This document shows positions 59,009-64,000 of a DNA stretch of 64,000 nucleotides, piece after piece. Source of the DNA: Polyporus tsugae (taxonomy: Eukaryota > Basidiomycota > Agaricomycetes > Polyporales > Polyporaceae); the NCBI GenBank assembly GCA_024305745.1, contig JAHRBS010000001.1, positions 2,046,001 to 2,110,000 on the forward strand, written 5' to 3'. The notes beneath the pieces were generated by a model. That model saw only the letters and a program-made list of their open reading frames with translations, searched no databases and had not been told where the DNA came from. How positions within the stretch are numbered: position 1 is the stretch's first letter; every line of letters starts with the position of its first letter. Both the position numbers and the translations under genes were made by a program.

Positions 59009-62000
59009 TTAGTCGACACGGATAGCGCTGTATAGCCTCCGGACGGCCCAGTACGTTGCGAGGAAGCCGATGGTGCCTGTCAAACGAGATAGATAAACAT
59101 GAGTCCACAGTCCACAGTGGATGAAAGGGTGCAAGCGGATCGAAGCCGCGCCGCAAACGTGGCAGCGTGTGGTTGAAACCAGGGCCGCGACGCCACTGTG
59201 GTCCCGGCGGCGGCGGGAAAGAAAGGAAGAAAGAAACGCGGACAAGGACGGGGTTCGAATGGAAAGCGAATGAGAGGACGACGCACCGGTGATGAGGAAG
59301 TCGAACAAGCACAGCAGGAGCAGGTACCCAAAGTAGAGCGCCGCGCTCGTGAGCGAGTCGAGCGACAGGCGCAGGGCCCAGTACACAATGCCGTACGCCA
59401 GCAGCCAGAAGGCGCTCCCTCCGCCCGTGAGGAACGCGCGCCAGTGCCACCTGTGTGCAACAGCCCGTCAGCGCCAGTCAAACACGGTCGCTCAGGACTC
59501 AGGGACAGCCCGCCGAGCGTCGCCCGCACTCGCAGGCCGCAGATCCCCTCGGCGCGGATCAAGGTCGACACACGAGGGGGTGGGCGTGGGGCGCCAGGTC
59601 GGGGAACGCACCTGTAGTCCTCCGCGCAGAGGATGAAATAGGTGAACAGGATGGTGACCGTAGCGGTGGTGAGCGCTACGACGGCGGCGGTCAGCGCGAG
59701 GAAGCCGAACGCGTAGTACGCGCGCGACGCAAATAGGCTGGAGAGCACGAAGTAGAGCTCGATAAACGCCGCGCCTGGCATGGGGCCAATCCAATGAGTT
59801 TGGGGGTCCATCGATGGTGTCGCAAGGCAGACGCACCGAAGGGTAGAATCCCAGCAAGAATGGTCGCAGCCTATATGAACACATGGAGGGAAGCGGAATT
59901 CAGCGTTCGCTCTCGAGGTCCACGGAGACGTATGCGTGAAGAGGGAAGAGAGCATACCCATGGACGGAGGTATTTTGGTTGTGGCGGAATTTGTCTCGGA
60001 ATTTGATTGACACGGACGGGGTGTTGAATGGCCTAGAGAAATGTTACATGGATATCGTGAGACGAGCGGCACCGGGGTACTCACGCCACTTTTTGAACCG
60101 TAGTAGGAGCCCACCGCAGAGAGCGGTGCTGAGATACCGAACCAAAGGACGATAATTAGGACCAGAGTGCCTATACGTAGGATGGTTGTTGAGTCCGGAA
60201 TAAATGGTTAGCCGTCGGATATGTACTAGAATGAATGGAAGAATCGAACGCACCGAAAGGTACCGCACCCGACGAGCCAGCAGCGATAAGGAACAGGTTC
60301 AGAAGGAAAACCACCGCGAAGACGAACCTGTGACGTATGAGGATCGTTTAAAGGAATCCCGCGGACAAAATCAGAGGGTCCGGCTTACGTGGGCATGATA
60401 GTGGCGGTGAAGAAGGAATTCCGCCTCTTGTTCGCTCCGCCAAGGGACGTATACACCCTACTGGAGATGTATCCGGCGATTCTGAAAAAGCGTGGCATGA
60501 ACGCATGGTCCGGGCTCTACGGAAAGGCCTTTCTTACCCTCCGAAGAATGTCCAACAGACCATCATGACCGTAGCCAGCGATCCCCGGTTAGAGGGTGAC
60601 AGGAAGCCGAGCAAAGCAAAGACTGAAGACGTCAGGTAAGCATGGGGAGTTGCAGATTAATCCAAAGTAGGGAAGCTTACCCAGGGTGACGCCAACCATT
60701 GCGCACAGTTGCGAGCCGTTCCCAACAAGAACCGCAAGAACCATCGGGTTACCTGGCGTCCGGAACACCTCGCCATGAACCAGCTTCCAGCCCCAATCTT
60801 CTTGAACGTCTTCCTGAGCACATAGTGAGCAATATTATCCGCTAAGCGCGAATAAAATTGACTCACGCTGAGATCTATGGCGTTATACCGGGATATCTAG
60901 ATGGTGGTCAGTTTGAAAACAAATGCCGAACGCCAAGATACGCTCACGTCGCGAGTCACCGTCCGCAGGAGGATCATCGATACCATGAGGCACAGGAATA
61001 CGACCACAATGATGGAATTTATCAAGCTGAACCAGTGAATGCGCTGCAAAAGAGAACCGGTTAGCTCGACGATTAAGGCAAGTAGCGCTAAGAACCCCAC
61101 AGGGTCAAATATATGCAAGTAGTTATCCCATCTTGTAGCCCAAGGTGTGTCTGATTGCTGCCGTCGAGACGTCAGCATAGACTCCAACCCATTCTGACCT
61201 GCATGCGTACATTCCACATTACTCGGTATGTATAGGTGATCGTGGTGTTCTGAGCCTCGCTAAGGAGAAGTGGTGCCGGATTTGCGGGCGCGCAGTCCAC
61301 GATGCCGTCCGAGGGTACATCTTGAGAACCGCCCCGACTATAGCGGTGTTGAGTCAGTTTCCGTGGACCAACGTGTCACGGCTTCGCACAAACATACCTA
61401 ACTGGCCACACGAGGACGCCGACAATGCGGTGCACTCCGGGGGTCGGAGTGTGATACCTGTGTATATTCCCAGAACATGACTACTTACTGCATCGCGCAG
61501 CACGTACAGTACGCAGACTGACCTTAGAACGATGTCGTAATGATTGTGCACAGTCGGCTGCTCTGAGAATTCACCCTCGTCGTAACCGAGATTGAAGCCC
61601 TGTTCGAAGAAAAGTTCTCCCGTCTTCTTGTCCTCTTTCATCTCCGCGGCCGGAAGCCCGTCAATCAGCCAGTTGATGGCGTAATCTTCCCGTATGCGTT
61701 CGTTAAAGAACTTGGCGTCTTGTGGGGGAACGGTTTCGGTACACAGGACCTTGCATGTTGTATTGTCTTGCAACATCTTGATCTAGCGCGCAAATGAAGA
61801 AATGCGCGTGCAGTATAAGTAGCCGGACTTACGTCGTATGGGGAATTGAATATACGATCTCCGAAGAGTGTGGACCCTAATGACGCTGGCTCCTTCTTGG
61901 GACCTCCCTCGGGTTGACAGAAATGGAAAGCAGGGTTATAGTAGTCATCTGGAATGTGACATGAGCCGAAGGGGCTGTTTGGCGTAGACGTCCGACATAC

Positions 62001-62258
62001 AGTTTATCAGGGATTTCTACATTTCCGCCAACAGCACGTGAGTGCTGAGGCGTTCAGTGGAAAAGGTGGGCTACGCACAAGCTTTGCGTTGTCATACCCT
62101 GCAATCATGGGCGTAAGGGCGTTCACGAGGAGCGCGACCTTCTCTCCCGACTGGTAGTCATGCGGCGCGGCTCCCGGGAGGTAGAATGCGTCGGCGGTTG
62201 CGAGCAAGGCGAGGACCGCGCTGCCAAGGAAGCAGAGCCCGCGCGACAGGCGAGCCAT
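59009..62258 (-). CDS. Transmembrane 9 superfamily protein (Emp70/TMN family)
   Basis: Nine-TM endosomal/Golgi protein implicated in membrane-protein sorting. Start MARLSRGLCFLGSAVLALLA with signal peptide, then FYLPGAAPHDYQSGEKVALL and VNALTPMIAGYDNAKL. Lumenal domain: CKVLCTETVPPQDAKFFNER, DYAINWLIDGLPAAE and FNLGYDEGEF. TM part: IHWFSLINSIIVVVFLCLMV, then LRTVTRDIS-type and WKLVHGEVFRTPGNPMVLAV, MVGVTLVFALLGFLSPSNRG-type, FIELYFVLSSLFASRAYYAF and the final YFGYLLLLCLFDFLITG|TIGFLATYWAVRRLYSAIRV ending D-stop (59009-59011). The KxD-type C-terminus (here RVD) is where TM9SF proteins carry a KXD/E Golgi-retention motif; the lysine is replaced by arginine. About thirteen introns. Length about 640, normal. 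Confidence 0.9.
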
Positions 62259-62969
62259 GGCTTGTAGTCAAGCAGAGATTCGAAGGAGGGTCCGCAGAGC
62301 TGGCCAAGCGAAGGAAAGAAGAGGTGGGTGTGTAATTTAGAGAGTGTTGGGTGGTGTTCGCAGCGAGACTCGCGGATGCGCCGCGGCCGTGTCACTGTCA
62401 ATCCATAAGCGCCAAGACCAAGGTCCCATGGGCGTCTAGACTTCCTTTCCCGCGTCTGGCACGGGTGACGTGCTCAGTCACAGCGCCTGCAAAGCCACAG
62501 ACGCGTTCGCACCGCTACGGTCGGGAGGCGGGAGCTCGAGGCTGAAACGGAACACACTCACACTCAGACTGGCACTCCGACGTCCCGACCGCGCGCCTGC
62601 GACCGAAGCTTCAAGGGAAATTGTGCGCGTCATGTCGTCACAGGCTTCCCTATTTGTGTCCCTCGGCTGCCCACCGCTCTCAACGCCTACATCCTCCGAA
62701 CCAGGTCGACCAACGACCGCCATACCACTAGTCGACACTGCCCCGCCCACCTTTGGAAGCGTCTTCGCTGCCAGCGACGCCGGGACCTCAGGGTATGTAT
62801 CTCGCTTAGGCGCGGTCCCCTTCAACCATGTCAGGTACACCGTTACCTCACCAGTAGCTTGTCTCAAAAATCAGGGCGCCCGTATTCGGGTACGTCCCTA
62901 TAAAGCGGACCCTTCCAACTCTGTCGCAGTCTTCGTCCTCCACCTTTCCTCCCAACGAAACCCACCACA
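62259..62969. promoter_or_regulatory. Divergent promoter region of TM9SF and F-box genes
   Basis: 711 nt between start codons, with no supported gene. On the F-box side TATAAA at 62899-62904 stands 66 nt upstream of the ATG, a plausible core promoter. Confidence 0.45.
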
Positions 62970-64000
62970 ATGGACTGCCTTCCGGAAGAGCTCATCTCGT
63001 ACATCTTCGACTTCCTCCACGCCGGGGCCACACTCTCCTCCGCGATGCTCGTCAATCAGCGGTGGTATATGTACGGTGCGCGCAACCTCCATCACAACGT
63101 CGTCCTCTGTTTTGGGCCCGGGCTCACCATCAAGTCGTCCGACGTCGCTGTCTCCTTCATGAAACGTCTCGTGTCCTCTTCCCTCTCTACCGCGCACCTC
63201 GTCCATCATCTTACTCTTTCCGGCTTCGCTTCCCTTGATATCCAAGAACTCATCCTCGACATCCTCGGCCGCACGCACAACCTCCGCTCCCTCAACATGC
63301 ACTCCCTTCACGTCTTCCAAGGCGGCATGCGATTCCCCCAAGACATAATCTCCTCCCCCTCCTTCCTCCCCAACCTCGTCGCGCTCAATACATCCTCCGC
63401 CGCTTTCAGTGTCTCCCTTGCCCAGACACGGCAGTACGTCGAAGCCCTGCGCATGCACGAGCCGATGGATGACGCGTGCCTCCGCCGCCTCCTTTCCCCC
63501 GAAGGCAGCGCCGGCCCCTGTTCTGCGCACAAGATCAAGCTGCTCGAGCTCGCGCTCTCCGTTGACAGCACGGCTTCTGCCGTCGCGCGCGTCGCGTTCC
63601 TCGCCTCCACCCTCGCAGGCGGCGCCTTGCGCGCGCTCGCGCTGCAATTCGACTTCGACATGGATCGTCCGAGACCTGTGTCGTGGGACGAGTTCGAGGT
63701 GCGTTTGCGCTTGTCGTGTCGACCGATCTGGCGATTCCCGCACCGGCACTGTGCTTCGTGTTCTGGCGGTGCTGTCCGGGCCCGCCAGGTCGGCGCGTAT
63801 CGTGCAGGTTGCTGATTCCCGTCTTTTGTGCTTCTAGGGCCTGATAAATGAGCTGGGGTCGCATCTGCAGCCCCTGCAGAGCTTGCGACGGTTGAGCATT
63901 GTCACTCGGCCGGATCCACCCATCGTTGCCGCAGCAGTCGACGGACAGCTGGGGGGAGAGCTATACCGAGAGGCGGTGACACGGCAGCTCGCAGAGCGAT
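62970..64000 (+). CDS. F-box protein, 3' end cut by window
   Basis: Start MDCLPEELISYIFDFLHAGA then LSSAMLVNQRWYMYGARNLH is a clean F-box (about residues 2-45), the Skp1-binding part of SCF ligase adaptors. Repeated leucine-rich stretches follow: LIVDHLTLSGF-type (HLVHHLTLSGFASLDIQELI), LRSLNMHSLHVFQG, LPNLVALNTSSAAF and KIKLLELALSVDSTASAVAR. The first exon ends DEFE with gtgcgt near 63699. The next exon starts after cttctag as GLINELGSHLQPLQSLRRLS and is open to the window end (TRQLAER). At least 310 residues are visible. Target unknown. Confidence 0.8.

Overview
The window looks like nuclear DNA of a filamentous basidiomycete, most likely an Agaricomycete of the polypore type. The genes are broken by many short introns (about 45-70 nt, GTRNGT...YAG). 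The families present (CYP63 P450, DUF6533 membrane protein, OTT_1508-type deaminase, short secreted tyrosinase, several F-box proteins) are typical of mushroom genomes. The species is inferred from gene content only. No tRNA, rRNA or CRISPR was found. Coordinates of multi-exon genes run from start to stop codon. Splice sites were read by eye from frame and consensus.

Left part (1-18.5 kb), mostly housekeeping: the 3' end of a CYP63 P450; TFIIH subunit Tfb1/p62; a DUF4436 membrane protein; the Golgi coiled-coil protein CASP (minus strand); mitochondrial ribosomal protein uS9m; the histone H2B ubiquitin ligase BRE1 (minus strand); and a second P450. In that P450 the I-helix and haem motifs are each interrupted by an in-frame 54-nt segment.

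Middle (18.5-31.3 kb), an accessory, gene-poor island: an OTT_1508-like nucleic-acid/nucleotide deaminase whose best reading frame contains a TAG; a decayed DUF6533 tail; an intact cyanamide-hydratase-like HD protein; a truncated helicase fragment; an intact DUF6533 receptor-like protein; the C-terminal stump of a 2OG-Fe(II) oxygenase; plus tandem repeats, a 16-bp palindrome and a hairpin.

Right part (31.6-64 kb), conserved genes again: a small BRI3/LITAF-like membrane protein head-to-head with PRMT1; an F-box/LRR-like protein with a hydrophobic C-terminal tail; a secreted tyrosinase; a very large low-complexity protein of unknown function; an allantoate-permease-type MFS transporter; the ribosome-biogenesis helicase DBP10; the queuine tRNA-ribosyltransferase catalytic subunit, head-to-head with mitochondrial tyrosyl-tRNA synthetase; a TM9SF/Emp70 protein; and a second F-box protein cut by the window end.

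The most notable points are the paired P450 insertions, the deaminase with its possible premature stop, and the shared promoter of a tRNA-Tyr wobble-modification enzyme and the mitochondrial enzyme that charges tRNA-Tyr.
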